From Garcia nutans (Eukaryota; Streptophyta; Magnoliopsida; Malpighiales; Euphorbiaceae), in the NCBI GenBank assembly GCA_947685225.1, contig CANTUV010000077.1, positions 1,190,501-1,254,500 on the forward strand: a stretch of DNA of 64,000 nucleotides, written 5' to 3'. Positions 10,348 through 24,453 of the stretch are shown piece by piece. Made by a program: the position numbers and the translations under genes. Position 1 is the first letter of the stretch. Every line of letters begins with the position of its first letter. A model generated the notes under the pieces. The model was not told the DNA's origin. It saw nothing but the letters and a program-made list of their open reading frames with translations, and made no database searches.

Positions 10348-13300
10348 TTAAGAGCTCGGAATAATCGTGCCAACATATCCGATCCCCGTGATAAAGAAGG
10401 TGATAGTTTGAAGAAATAGGTATACAAAGTAGTTGTTCTTGCCATTAACAAAATCATAACATCCACACAAAAAAAGAAATGCTGCAAATCCTAGCTCCAA
10501 TGTGTTAATCCTATTCAAACAACAACAAAAGAAAAGTAATGTTTAAAGAGTCTAAAACATACATTTAATATAATTTATAGAAGAAACGTAAATTAGTTTA
10601 AGATAAAGTCAATAAAAAGCATACTGATACAGTTTAGCAATAACGGGATAAAAATATTAAAAAATATTAAAGATCAGAATATCATTATCATCATTATTTA
10701 AATAAACCAATAGAATCTTAAAAAAGAAAACAAATCTGTATTAAAAAATACCCTGAAATTCTTTGCTCTCTCTTCATAATTAATTGTATATTAAAAAAAA
10801 TTGAAAGATTCTCAACTACTATATTATAAAGAGCACATAAACATCCAAAATTATGATTTAGGAATAGTGGGATTTGGTCATTTTGAAAATATATTATTTC
10901 TCTATGAAATGTGGATTTGATAGTAATTCGGTCAAATTGCTCCATTATTCAGAAACTAACATCTCCAGGACAATTATTTGTAGTCTAATTATAGAAAGTG
11001 TAACAGGAAGAAATTTTTTTTAGTATAAAAAATATTAATTTATCGTTAGACTGTGTCTCGTAATTCAACAAATAAAAATATTTAATCAAATAGAATATCG
11101 AGAATATTTTACCTGCCAGCGAATTTGAATCGAGGCTTTCTTGGAGCTTTAATATTGTTTTTCTTTGCAGCTTCTGCATTTTTCTGAAGTGTATTTCCAA
11201 GTTTTTCAGTAACAACCCACTCATTAGCTCTTCCTGCTTCTAGCAAACCAATAAGTGTTGCTTTCGTACGATGCAAGGACATAACATTTTCAAAGAGAAT
11301 CCAATAAAACAACAAGTGAATCGACCTGAAAAATTCAAGAAAATTTTGTTAGTATTGTTTTTCGCTATATAACTATACATGAAATTTTGTATACATAGCC
11401 CTTCCCAGGCTGGATAAGAGAGGAGAGTTACGAATCCTAATTCATATAGTCGGTTCCAATTAAGTTTTTCGCTATATCAGAAAGAATAAGAAATGAAATG
11501 AAAGTAAAAATAAATAGCATGTAATTACCTCGGAGTTCCTACTGAATTCAGAATAGTAATAATGGAAGGGATATAAACAGCTCCCCAGATTGGAACTTTA
11601 ACTTCAGGAACTAAAATGGTTAACGGAAGAACAACACAGTAGAACCAAAATGTGACCATGTGAGCAATGATCTTGCGGACGAAGAAGAAACTGTAGATCA
11701 CATAAACTTTCTTCCAGAATTTCACTTTCTGAAATGTTGAAATGAACATAAATTATGAGAAAAAGAACTTTGCAATTGCCAAAAGAAAGAAGATTCCTGA
11801 TATGAAACTAACCTTGTTTCTTACTATTTCCATCACCATTTTCCTGAACAGATTTGCAGGTCCACAAGACCATCTATGTTGCTGAAACCTGAAGGCCTTG
11901 AAAGTGCTTGGAAGTTCACTTTTCACCTATCAAAAAAGAAAAAATATGGTCAATTTCGGCGACAAAGACTCTATAATCATTAGTTATGTTAGTATTATGA
12001 GACAGACTATCGATCACTGCTAATGGGATATAGACTCTAAACTCATTAACTACGTTAATTTTTTTTTTTTGAGTGTTACAACTTAGGAAAGGGGAAAATC
12101 AACCATGAGTTATTCAGGAAGTGCACTTACCGCTGTGTGCACAAGTGATCATTGTTAATACGACATAGACTTTATAAATATTAGAGATGTTAATATTTAA
12201 AAATTAATTAAAATATATATATACCTGTAGACAACCAAGATAAAGAAATTTCCAACCCCTGAGACTAGCTCTAACAGCAAGATCCATATCTTCTACTGTG
12301 GTTCTGTCCTTCCACCCACCAGCCTCATTAATGGCAGCAATTCTCCATACCCCAGCAGTACCTGTAATTGATTGATTTTATTTTCATAATTAATATTAAA
12401 ATCTTTTCAAATTTTCATTTCTTGAACAAAATGTTGGTTTATAAGGCACATAATGTAAATCCCAGATAACAAATTTTAACTAATTCAGGTCATTTTCATT
12501 TTATATATATGCACACCATTACATAATTTAAAGATAAATATATATTTTTCAAAAAAATTGATTCCCCCTCCATAGAAATTATTATGAAAAGACGAATTTA
12601 CAATCTCGACTTGAAATTATGGATCAAATCGAACAAAAACATTAATTTGTATCATTATATTTTTATTGTATGTTACTTAAGAAAGAAAATTTTTTTAAAT
12701 TTGTAAAAGAAACTCACTTGCACATCGAGACAGTCTAACATTAAAAAAATATTTTTTTAGATAATATACTTAAAATCGATTCTTATATTTTTATATGTAA
12801 ATATAAAAAAAAAATAACTTTATATATAGTGAGTGTGACACTGAAATATTTGCAAACTAAATCAGTTACAAGTCTCTCTCACAATAACTAAGCTAAGGGT
12901 AGTTTTAGCACTTGTCATCTTAACGGGTGTGCATTAGAATAAGCATGAAGAAGAATATAGTTAAAGAATGTAAATTACACTGACCACTATTGATATTTTT
13001 TTAATAAATAATTAAAAAATAAATTAGTTAATTACCATTGAAACCAAAGAATGCATGAGTTGCTGATCCAACTTCTTGCTCTACTGTGAAATGGTAATCT
13101 AATGACATTTCTTGCATTCTTGTCAATAAGCATTCATCTGCGTTCACTGCATAAAAAAAATTCCAAAAAAAAAAAAATAGGGTTAATACATATATTCAAT
13201 TATAAATTATCATTATATAAATTCAATTGTAAAACTTTCTTGTTCTAAAAATAATTTTAATTTGGTTGAAAGAATTCAGTATATTTAAACTATAAACTTT

Positions 13301-16300
13301 TTTAATATAAATATAAAAAGAAAAAATAAATTCTGTCTGAAAAATATATATTTATTATTAAATTGTGTAAATATATATATATTTTAATATTAATTAATAA
13401 AAAAGTTAATTTTATAGAAAAAAATAAGTACGTCTCGCTAGATTATATATTGGTATATATTTTTTAATATTAATATAAAAATTAAATTTATTTGATAAAT
13501 TCATATTAAATAGTGTATTAATATATTATATTTAAAATAATAATTTATTTATACTAATAGTGTACTCATAAATAATTAAAAGTGAAAGAAACGAAAATTT
13601 GTCTTATAGTAGTATATTACAAATAAAACGGTTTTATATTTGTTGTCACGTGACTCAAATTAGATTTTGCCACGTCAAGGGTAAAGAGGAGTCTCTTTAT
13701 TCAATGTAACGGACTTTTATTTAATAATATCAATTTTATTTACTTCATAATTATTTTATAATTTAATTTTTTTTATTAATTTTTGCTTCATACTATTTTT
13801 ATTAATTTATTATTCATTATATACTATATAATTAATTAATTAATTAATTAATTAAATAAGTATAAAATCAAAGTGTCGGCAATTAGCGTATGGTCCCACA
13901 ATTCAATGGGCTTCCCATTCTTCTAAAGGGCATATAAAAGCAACACGTGACCTTGATTAATTTAAAACGCTAAATGACAAATTTGCCCTTCAAATTTTAT
14001 TATTTTTTCTGTCCTAAATTAATAAATACATTTTTAATGCAAATTAATAAATATATTTTTTATATTATAAAAATTAAAAATTAAAAACTATAAATTATAT
14101 CTTAAATTAATAGACACATTTTAATAATTATTTTATTTAAAAATATAAATTTACATATATTTTTTTATTATATTTATATTTCAATATGAAACATACTCAT
14201 TAATTTTTCAATATGAAATATACTCATTAATTTTTTTAACAAAAAATATACTCATTAAATAATTATACTAAATAACACTAAATATGAGTGTAATAGAAAT
14301 TTAATAAGAAACTTAACATACTAACTACATTATTAAAATAATATATATTATAATTTAAGATAAATATAAAAGAAATAATAATAAAAAATGATAACTTTAA
14401 ATTGAGAATAATTTAATTCTAAATGTAAAACATTTAAATAACTTTTATGAATAAATATTTTAGATTATTAATAAAAAAATGATATTAATGGGTTGATATT
14501 GATGCTAATTAAAGAATGGTATATATATTTAATGAATTAATTAAGAGATTAAAAATGGATAAATTTGAGTATTAGGAAATTAAATTATAATCCTCAATCT
14601 CAACCAACCACATTATATGCTTTGTGGGAGTTGATACAGTTCGGTAAAAGGTTTACGAACACCGTGAAGTACGGTCCATAGATCACCAGATGTCACAATC
14701 AAGCGTGTCCAAGCAATTCAGAGCAAAAGTAACCCCACCATACCCGTGATTGGTGGATTTTTAGTGGACCCCACATGACTCTACTTGACCCCACTCCATG
14801 CTAGTAGAAACTAGGGAAAGAAGTAAACCGAAAAAAAGACCAAACTTAAACTACGCATAGACCACCGACACTCCTTAATTTTTTTTTTTTTATATTTTCC
14901 CTCTTAAAATAAAAAATTAAAAAATAAGTTGATCACCTTTTTACTCATTTTATTAATTATTCAATTATCTAGGGCTTAATAAGGGTTTTACTAAAATTGG
15001 CTTAATAAGGATCATTAGGTTCCTAAAAAAATTTAATAATTTATTATATTATTAATAGGTAGCTAATTATATATCGAAATAATTTAACAGTAAATATATA
15101 TTTTTTTAAATAATATTTTTTTAAAAAAATTAATAAATTTAGAATTGATTTCTTCCTTTTTCATCTTTAAAATCAAAATATAATACTGATTTATTGATAG
15201 ATATTAATAGAAATATAATGAATAATTGATTTTGTGCTTATTATTAAGAAAAATATACAATTACGGATAAACTATATTTGGATGTGCAATTGTTGGTCGA
15301 TATTGATTATGAATGGTGACAATAATAATAATGATGATGATGATGATTAATGAAGGGTAATTCAGAGGGTTTACCAAATCTCCAACGAGCTTGAACAAGG
15401 GCAATGTCAGGGTTGTGAACCAAGAAAGGAATGGCACGACTAAGAAAGTCAGGTTCAGGCTGGAAATCAGCATCAAAAATGGCCACATACTCGCAATGTT
15501 TTACATATCCTCTTTTAAGTCCTTCTTTTAAAGCCCCAGCTTTGTAACCTCCTCTTGTTTCTCTTATTTGGTATGTTATATTCACTCCTTTGCTTGCCCA
15601 TCTCTGGCATTCTAACTCCACCATTTGCTGCTCAAAATCAATCAATTTTGTAAAAAGCAACAAAAGCCTAGATCAGAAATTTAACTTTTCTTTTAATTTA
15701 ACCCACCAAGATTCATTATTTTCAGTAGAAAATGTCAAAAAAAAAAAAGCTAGGTGCACACACATGGAAGCTACATGTGTTGATTTTTTTAGTACCTTGA
15801 TTTCTGGGTCTGTTGAATCATCAAGAACTTGGATCACTAAACGATCTGCTGGCCATGAAAGATTAGATGCTGCTCCAATTGAGACCTTGTAGACCTGTCA
15901 CAAAAACATCATAATAAGTACAAAAAAACAGAGACTTGTCAAAAAAAAAAAAACAGAGAAATGTAAAGTCCAAAAATAGAGCAAGATACAAAGAAAAAAG
16001 AGCAAGCACCTCTCTTTCATTGAACATTGGGATTTGAACAAGAACTACAGGGAAATTAGAATTTCCAGATTCCAAATCATCTTGCATGGGTTCCCAATTG
16101 TAACGTTTTTCAGGTTTTTTCCAGAAAAGTTTAACAAGGATAATAACAATACCCATGTAAAGCCTTTCCATGAAAAGCATAAGGGACATAGCTAAGCAAA
16201 TATAAACACCAAGATTCAAAAGAGGAACTATCAATGGAGCTTTAATTAACTCCCATATAAGTCCAATTTGAGCTCCAAAATCATCTCTTGAAACCTGAAA

Positions 16301-16339
16301 TGATTCTGGTATTATGAATTTTGGTGAATCTTCGGCCAT
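10348..16339 (-). CDS. CSLA: Cellulose synthase-like A, glucomannan 4-beta-mannosyltransferase
   Basis: A Golgi membrane GT2 enzyme that polymerises GDP-mannose (and GDP-glucose) into the (gluco)mannan backbone of hemicellulose. Nine exons, complement of 10348-10510, 11113-11325, 11529-11728, 11813-11926, 12225-12361, 13036-13146, 15375-15627, 15796-15894 and 16010-16339, join in frame with GT/AG borders. They give 539 residues, close to the usual ~530. Exon 1 (MAEDSPKF...) holds an N-terminal membrane segment. Catalytic signatures are VLDDSTD (exon 2), IFDADFQPE (exon 3), TVEDMDLA (exon 5) and QQHRW (exon 6), that is the D,DxD,D,QxxRW set of processive GT2 enzymes. C-terminal membrane helices follow, ending TIIPSS. 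Intron 3 is long (2228 bp). It resembles Arabidopsis CSLA9/CSLA2 closely; the exact orthologue is not decided. The frame appears intact and functional. Confidence 0.96.
13640..14830. promoter_or_regulatory. Possible regulatory islands inside CSLA intron 3
   Basis: Two less AT-rich blocks stand out in the 2.2-kb intron. The first has GTCACGTGAC (13645-13654), GCCACGTCAA (13669) and CACGTG (13944), which are G-box/bZIP-bHLH type cores, next to CATATAAAAG (about 13931). The second, about 14600-14830, has ACCAACC (14603-14609), which fits the secondary wall MYB (SMRE/AC-element) consensus, and several CCCCAC repeats. Short motifs arise by chance, so any role is inference. Confidence 0.25.
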
Positions 16340-16850
16340 TTTTTTTCTCTGTTTTTCTCACTATCCTAGCAGAACAAAAAAAACACACAGGAAAAAAGGG
16401 GATGATGAAGTAATAAAAATAGGCTAATTTCACTAACAAACAAACAAGTGCCAAAAAACAGAGCAATAGATCTGTTTCTGAAACGGGTTTTGAATTTTTA
16501 ACAATGTGGATGAAATTGGATTATGAACCAAATCCTAAATTACATAAAAAAAAAATGATTGAATTCAAGTCCCAACATTTTCTTCCCTGTTTTTCCCATG
16601 AAAAAAAAAATGAAAATAACAGAAAAAATATATATTTTCCAACTCTTGCAGAGCCTCCTCTCTCACAATCTGTCCCAAAATTACTTCTGTTTCTTATCAA
16701 AAGAAATGAAACAGAAAGAAACAGAACAGCATTGAGACACAGAGGGAGAGGGAGAGATAGAAAAGAGAAGAAACAGAGAATTATGTGTTTTTTTGTGCTA
16801 AAAGAGAATGAGCAATAGATTGAGAGAGAATTAAGGTATTTCTATAGCCA
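16340..16850 (-). promoter_or_regulatory. CSLA 5' UTR and likely promoter region
   Basis: Directly upstream of the CSLA ATG (minus strand). The strand read in the gene direction is rich in CT/TC tracts (seen on plus as GAGAGGGAGAGGGAGAG near 16745), as common in plant 5' UTRs. Open frames on both strands here are low-complexity. The transcription start cannot be fixed from sequence. Confidence 0.4.
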
Positions 16851-19216
16851 GTTTTTGGTTCCTATTTAGAATTTTAATTACCATCTCTATTTTTTTTTTG
16901 TAGCTATAAATTATTTATTTATTTCCATTGCCAAAAAAGGATTTTAATTAACTGTTCCAACTACAAGTGTTTGTGGAGTTTTCTCATGACACCACAGGAA
17001 AAAAAATGGAATTTTTAATACTTTAAATGGAATTTTTGAAAAACGGTAAATTAATAATTTACAAAAAAATTAACCCTTAATTAAATTAACCCTACAAAAA
17101 TTACCTTATTTTTAGATTTTTTTTTTGCCAAATTAGCATAAAAAATTTAAAAAATATATAAAATTTATTAGAATTTTTATCAATTTATAAATTTATTGAA
17201 TTTCTATAGTATATACCAAGTTTATTATGTATATGATAACTTTTGTAAATTTAATATGAATTTATTATTTATTTTCATAAAATAATTAAAATTTTCTAAT
17301 AAAACACAGATTTTTTAAAAATTTTAGTCAATAGAGAAAAAAATTGTAATTTTTTAAGAAAAATTAACTGATGTACTTAATAAAATAATCCTAGAAAAAT
17401 TATCTAAAATATTAGAGGTAAAAATATTATCGTTGTGTCGCACTAAAATATAATTTAATGATAAATATATATTCTTAAAAATAATAAATTTATATCAATT
17501 TCTCTTTTTTAGGATTTATTATATGTAAATAGCTTTGTTACGCCACACTAAAATATAACTTAACTGTAAATATATAAAATTGATTTCTCTTTATCAAAAT
17601 TTATTAAATATAAAATAATAATAATAATAATAACAATAATAAAATAGGTATACTAAAATATAACTTAATTGTCAATATATATTATTTTAGAAAATAATTT
17701 TAAAACCGATTTTTTTTATAAAAATTTATTAAATATAAAATAATATTAATAATAAAAGTAGGCTTGTTATAGTTGACTAGTGTGAGATGCTCCAATGGCA
17801 ATAAGCCAAAGTTTTAGAACAACTTTAACTTTAAGGTTTGAGTTCAGCTTCAGAGTTTATGTTATTAACTGCCCGTACCTGAAAAAAACTTCTAGTAATA
17901 ATGATAATAATAGTAATAATAATAAAATAAAAGTACAAATGTAAGGGTCAATACTCAATACTTTAGAAAATATCATAAAAGTGAAAAATTTTGGGAAAAA
18001 AAATATAACCCAAATCTGTCTTATTTTATCCATTCTTTGTATATAGAGTTTTTATCATAGTGCTAGAGCTAGGGATCAATTTGACATTTTCCCAAAAAAA
18101 AAAAGAAATTTCGTAGATTTTTTTTAGTTTTTATAAGTCTAAAATTGATTTTAGATTTGGCTCCCATTTAATTTAAAATTAATTTTAAGTTGATAATATA
18201 TTAAGATATAATTTAATTATAAATATATATTTTTAAATAATAAATTAATGATTGATTCTTTTTTTCTCATACATAAATATTAAAAAAAACATATCAAAAT
18301 ATATAAATTAATTTTATTTTGATAACGCATCAAAACACAATCCAATTATAGGGATTTGACTAAATTTTAATCTTAATTTAACTATTTAAGAAAATATTGT
18401 TAAATTATAAGGATCTATTTGATAAATAAATTATAGTCATTTTCAAATTGATTATTTATCAAATTTGACAAATAATCATTATTCCATTTTTTTTTAGATT
18501 TCTAGGGTTTTTTTAATCATTGTTTTATATTCATATTTTAAAAGTAGATATCTAAATTATTACAATTTGATGTTTAATTTAAATATTTCAAGTATAAATT
18601 TTATTGAAATATATTGAGATATGTGAATAAATTAATACAAAAAATCTAATTTAAAAACCATATAAAACAAATGTTTATGAACTTATTACTATCCTAAATT
18701 AAGCAGCAACATATATAGTTAATTACTTAATATATACATTTTATGGCTAGAAAAGTAAACATATTTATATAAATCACAATTAAAATTCCTTCATTACATT
18801 TTTCATTATTTTACACAGAATTTTCATAAATACCTCAAAATTCAAAATTTGTAAAAAAAAAAAAACAATATAGATTGTAAAATAAAAATTAAATGTTTAA
18901 AATTTCATTTATTTTTATTTTTTCCCAAAAATAACCAACATATAAAATATATATTTACGGATAATTACACTAAAATAATAAGGTTATAACTTAATTATAT
19001 TCAAATTAATAACAACAAGTGTACTTTTTTTAAATAATAAATTCAGAATTAATTTTCTCCTTTCCATTGTAATACTAAAAAAGAGTCTTATATTTAAATT
19101 CACAATTTTATAATTTTTCTTTTATGGAGTCTTATAAATCTTTATGAAAATTGTGGAATTTCTTTGATTTCCTTAGCAAAAGCGTGGAATCCCTTTTTCA
19201 AAAGACTTATATATTG

Positions 19217-19272
<56 letters not shown>
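19217..19272. repeat. (ATT)n microsatellite
   Basis: An uninterrupted run of about 18 ATT units. The polyasparagine frame it creates on the minus strand is not a gene. Confidence 0.95.
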
Positions 19273-20394
19273 CCTTTTGATTTTGAAAATGGCAATGAAC
19301 ATAGGATAAGAATAAGTTTCCTGAAAGCAGCAATTTTTATCCTTCATAATCTTATGAAATCATCCCATTTTTAGAGAAAATGCCATCCAAAGTCCAAAAG
19401 TCCTTTTCAATATTAATTTTGTGTGAATTTTGCTTTCCATAAATTTCTCATAAATAATATATAATCTTATGTTTCAAATTAATTGGGATCAATTATATAA
19501 TTTTTTCTATTGTAAGTATTTATAAATATTTTTAATTTTTTTTATTCTGATTAATTATAAATTATATTTTTCGAGAAATATAAAATCGTAATAAAATATG
19601 ATGAAAATCATAGAGCAGGAAAAAAAAAAGTAAATATGAATGTTTTGTTGGTATATATTAATTTACATTAATCACTCCGCATATGATGCCACTTCATCTG
19701 CTCTTCTATGTTTTGACCATTCCTGCAAAAATATAAATGCTTTTCTTCAATTTTTCATTTTTTTCCTATTTTGGGTCAAATTATGAAGGAAAATATGTTT
19801 TTTTTTCTTTTAATTCCTTTAATTTTGACTTATATATATATATATATATATATCCATTTTTGTTTAATTTGTATGATAAAAAGGTATTTATAAATTAATT
19901 TGTATGTCCACTGTGGAAGCTAAATTATTAGATAAAAAGAAAATATGTTATCTCTGTTTTTACGTAATTTATAATTAAATTAAATATAAATTCTTAAATT
20001 CTACAAAAATTTTCACAAATACGTCAATAAAGTAGAGAAGAATATTCCTAAAAATAATTTTAAATTTTACTACAAAATTACTAGAAAACAACAACAGCAG
20101 AAATGTGGGAAGTGTTTCAACATTTTCAAGCGTAGAACCAGTGTGTAAATTAGCAAGGCCATGGCCATGGCAATTGGGGTGCCTAATTTCATTTATTTGT
20201 TTATTTTTTTCTTTTTAGAATCAAAATTTTGAGACTTTTTTTTTTTAATATTTATATATGTGAATAGAGAATTGATCTTGAATCAATTATAAATTTATTC
20301 TCTAAAAAAAGATATACTAATATAAAGAATAGAAACATTTATCATTAGATTATATCTTAATATGTAATTTTCAGAAATATTTTTCAAGAAAAAA

Positions 20395-20705
20395 GAAAAT
20401 AAAAGAAAGAAAACAAGAAAATGAAGTATTTCATTGAAAAATGCAACACCCTAACCCATGTGAAGTGGAAATTTTTTATTTTTCAGAAGAATATATACTT
20501 ATTACTAAATTGTGCATTAGTACATAACTGAAGGGAAAAAAAAGAAAAAAAAGAATGAAATATTTTAGGAGAATATATATTTATTAGTCAGTTATGTATC
20601 GGTTTGAAATAGATGAAAAAAAAAAAAGAAAATAAAAGAAAGAAAGTGAAGTATTTTATTTAAAAATGCATAATCCAAACCCATGCGAAGATGAAAAAAT
20701 TTGCA
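20395..20705. repeat. Partial duplication, spacing about 240 bp
   Basis: The blocks near 20395-20480 and 20630-20705 share AAAATAAAAGAAAGAAA, then GAAGTATTT(C/T)ATT, AAAAATGCA and CC(C/A)AACCCATG(T/C)GAAG. They are separated by an AT-rich spacer that itself repeats GAATATATA...TTATTA twice. Confidence 0.6.
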
Positions 20706-21099
20706 AGACAAAATAACATGACATTTGCAAAGAATTTTTAGCAATGCAACAAGAAAAGAATAAAGATATTTAGCATTATAGATCAATTTTTTTATTACTA
20801 TAGATTGTTTGTCTTGTAATATAAGGATTTTAAAATACAATTTCTAATATATATATATTTCAATTTGAAACTTTTTAATACAAAAAAATATAGTTTTGAA
20901 ATTTTTATTTTTCATATTTTGGCTATTAATATTTTAAAAAATATATGCAAAAGATAATTAATGATCGAATACGTCTCACGATATAATTAGGACTATATTC
21001 TTATGATAAAATTATGATAATTTTGTCATGATATGTTAGGACTATCTACACATTAAAAAAAAATAGAAAGAAGATGATATTTAGAAAGATAATTTTTAG

Positions 21100-21225
21100 T
21101 ATTTTTTTATTACTGAATTATATAAATTTCTACAAAGGTGATTTGCTTCAAAAATAAAAGTTATTTTTTATTACTGATTTATATAAATTTCTACAAAGGT
21201 AATTTGCTTCGGAAATAAAATTTAT
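21100..21225. repeat. Two-copy ~63 bp tandem repeat
   Basis: The unit TTTTTTATTACTGA...TTCTACAAAGGT(G/A)ATTTGCTTC, followed by AAATAAAA(G/T)TTA, occurs twice in direct tandem with few differences. Confidence 0.8.
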
Positions 21226-21775
21226 GTATCAAATTGAATAAAACAAAACTTAAAAGACTTAATTAGAAATTCTAATATGGATTTGGCCTATATCTCTATT
21301 TATGGACCACATCAATTAAAAATTTTAATTTAAAATAAAAATTATTTTTTAAAATATTATAATGTAAATAAAAATTTATGAATAGCCTAATCCATGAGTG
21401 AAAATATAAACATCGCATAATTTCCCATGATACAAGGGCCTTTAATTGCATTTTTGACACTAATGCTTTGCTAAACCACTAATAATTTGAATTGCTAATT
21501 ACATGAAATTTAGGGTTTTGGTTTAACTAATATTATTGTATTATGTCACAGTCAAACCTTAGAGAATAAATCAAAATGTGTAAGCAAATTAATTACTTTT
21601 ATTATCACGTCTTTTAAATAATTATTGGCCAATTTCTTTATCCCTAGCTAATGAGGAAAAAAATAATAAAAAAATAAAAAAGCATGAAAAATTACTAATA
21701 AAAAAATTTAAAATTTGAGTTTAATTGTTTGTGCTTGTATGGGGTGGCACAATAAAAAAAATTTTATTCTTTTAT

Positions 21776-22190
21776 TTTTTTAAATTATAATAAATAATTT
21801 ATATTCCATCAGATTGAAAAGAAAAATACAGCCTAATTAGTATTCTAAAAATTACCTCATAATATCATTTATATATATAATAACCTTTTATCGAATTACA
21901 ATAAATGATTTATATTTCATCAAACTAAAAAAACTGATATAATTAACATACTACAAATTACTTTATAATATTATTTATTTAATAATAATAATAATAAATC
22001 TTTTATCGAATTACAATAAATAATTTATATTTCATCAAACTAGAAAAATTGATATAATTAACATACTACAAACTACTTTATAATATTATTTATATAATGA
22101 TAATAATAATCTTTTATTGAATTACAATAAATAATTTATATTTCATCAAACTTAAATATCGAAAAATATGACCTCATTATATATATATAA
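21776..22190. repeat. Four-copy ~113 bp tandem repeat
   Basis: Units start near 21776 (most diverged), 21886, 22001 and 22112. Each has TTTTAT(C/T)GAATTACAATAAAT, TTTATATTTCATCAAACT and, in copies 2 and 3, a GATATAATTAACATACTAC segment and a TAATATTATTTAT end. Confidence 0.85.
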
Positions 22191-24369
22191 ATAGATAGAT
22201 AGATGGATATCACTGATTATTGATAGAACAAGTTAATTAAATTAATGCATATCCACCTAACTTGAGCAATATTCATATAATTAGCATAGAATGTAAAAAG
22301 AATTTTTGTATTAGGGTTTTGGTTTGTTAACTAGTACAGTAAGTATGACATATTTAGAGCTAAAAATTATAAACCCTTATCTTTTTGGCTAATCTTAGTT
22401 TAGAAAGGTAATTAATCAATTAATTAAGGCTAATCATAAATTTAACAAAAGAATAATTATGTTTCAAAAATTAATTAGTAGTAAATGGAAACCTAACTTA
22501 TTTATATGTGGAGCCTTCTAACCCTTTTATGTCTCATACCCTACTTGTCTTTTCTTTTCATTCCTTTTTCTTCTTTAATCCCTTTTTTATATTAATGTTA
22601 TTTTCATTGTTTTTTTTTTCATTAAAAACTCATTTACTCAATTATTTGACTATCTTTTTTTTTGGGTGTTTTCATTTTTGCTAAAGAAAGAGATATAAAT
22701 AGTTGAAATTGAATGAGACAAACTTTCTAATATCTATTTTTTTAATATTATATTTGAAGAGAAAAAATTGATTTTAAGTATCAGAAAATATATATTTATT
22801 GTTAAACTGTGTATATTTTAATAAAAGAGAATATATATATTTTTTAATTTTAGTTTGTATTTCCTTTTTCTACCACTAGGATTATCAACAAAAATATTCA
22901 TCGATAAAAATAAAAAATTTATCGGTATAAAAATATAAATGGTTTTTTTTTTAATTTAGAAAAAGGGGCCAAGTTAAAAAAATTTCTTAAAAAGGAGACA
23001 AATAGGGGTGAATAGGCTTATTTGTGCATATTCGTATCTTATAAATGACCTTTCCTTTTCTAAACAACTCAATATGTGTATATATATTGTCGGTCGGTTG
23101 ATTCATCAACCTTAGGATTCCATTTTTTTTAAAAAAAAATTATTTATATATTTTGTTTTTTACCTTTTAATTTTAAATAAAAATAGAAATGTTGAAAAAA
23201 TTTATAATTATTTGGTGTCTGGAAGAAGCTCAAATAAAACAAAATGGAAAAAAAGAGGAGAAAATTATGGTCAAATTTAACAACTTTTTTATTAATTAAT
23301 TTGATATTTATGATTAAAAAAAGAATTTAACTTGTCTTTTTCAATTGATGATAAAAAACAAATATATATGGCAATCAAATTGATTTAAAAATGTCTACTT
23401 TATAGCCTGATTTATATTAAAAATATAAATTTGAATAATTCCTTTCACTTAATTTATATATATTAATATATATATTATTTTCTTAAAAATACATTTATGT
23501 GAATAATAGAGTTGAAAATTTTCTTAAATTTTAAAAATGAAATGGAGTAAAATTTTACGTAAGTAATTTTGACAACAATGCGCTTCAATGTCATGAGTTA
23601 CAAACTTTTATAATTGGATAATAAATTATAATTAATTACCAAATTGACAAATAAAAATGTGTAATTTAATAAATATTGCATGTAATAGTAAACCAAATAA
23701 TTAATTATAATTCTCCAAATCCCTAGTTATTACCTAAATATATAGTTAGAAATGTTAATTAAAAATTAAAATATATATTTGTCGGCCATCATGAAAATTT
23801 ACAGAAAATAATTTAATTATTATTTAGTAGAATAATGATGAATTGATCTTTTTTTTTTCCATTATTTATGGCTTTGAATTGATAATTTCAATGTTAAAAA
23901 GTCTGAAAAACTGAAAAGTAACTTCTGAAGTTGATGCTTTATAGGTTCTTTTTTTTAAAATAGTATTTTATTATCTTTTATTTTATTGGATAAAATTTCA
24001 TATTTATATCACTATACACATAATTTAATGATAAACACATATTTATTTTAAATAACAAATCCAAAAATTAAAAATCATTCTTCCCATATTTATATTAAAA
24101 AGAAAGTGAAGTTATAATCACATCAAAATATCAATATCCAATTATCAAATAAACTTACTTTGTTATTTATAGTTCATATCTAATATAGAAGAGCTCATAA
24201 ATTCCCTTTTTTTTTTAAATATTTTTCTTTTTTTTAATAATTATCTCATAATTAATTGCTTGTAATTTATTTAAATTTGCATAAGAAAAATTTTATAATT
24301 AATATTGTTTATAAAAAAGGCGCAATATACTTAATATGGCATTAAATACTCAAAATTTATTAATTTTGA

Positions 24370-24370
24370 A

Positions 24371-24453
<83 letters not shown>
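24370..24453. repeat. (ATT)n microsatellite
   Basis: About 28 uninterrupted ATT units, the longest triplet run in the window and likely to vary in length between individuals. Confidence 0.95.

Noticed and set aside
19142..19333. Polyasparagine open frame
   Set aside because: Produced by the ATT microsatellite at 19217-19272.
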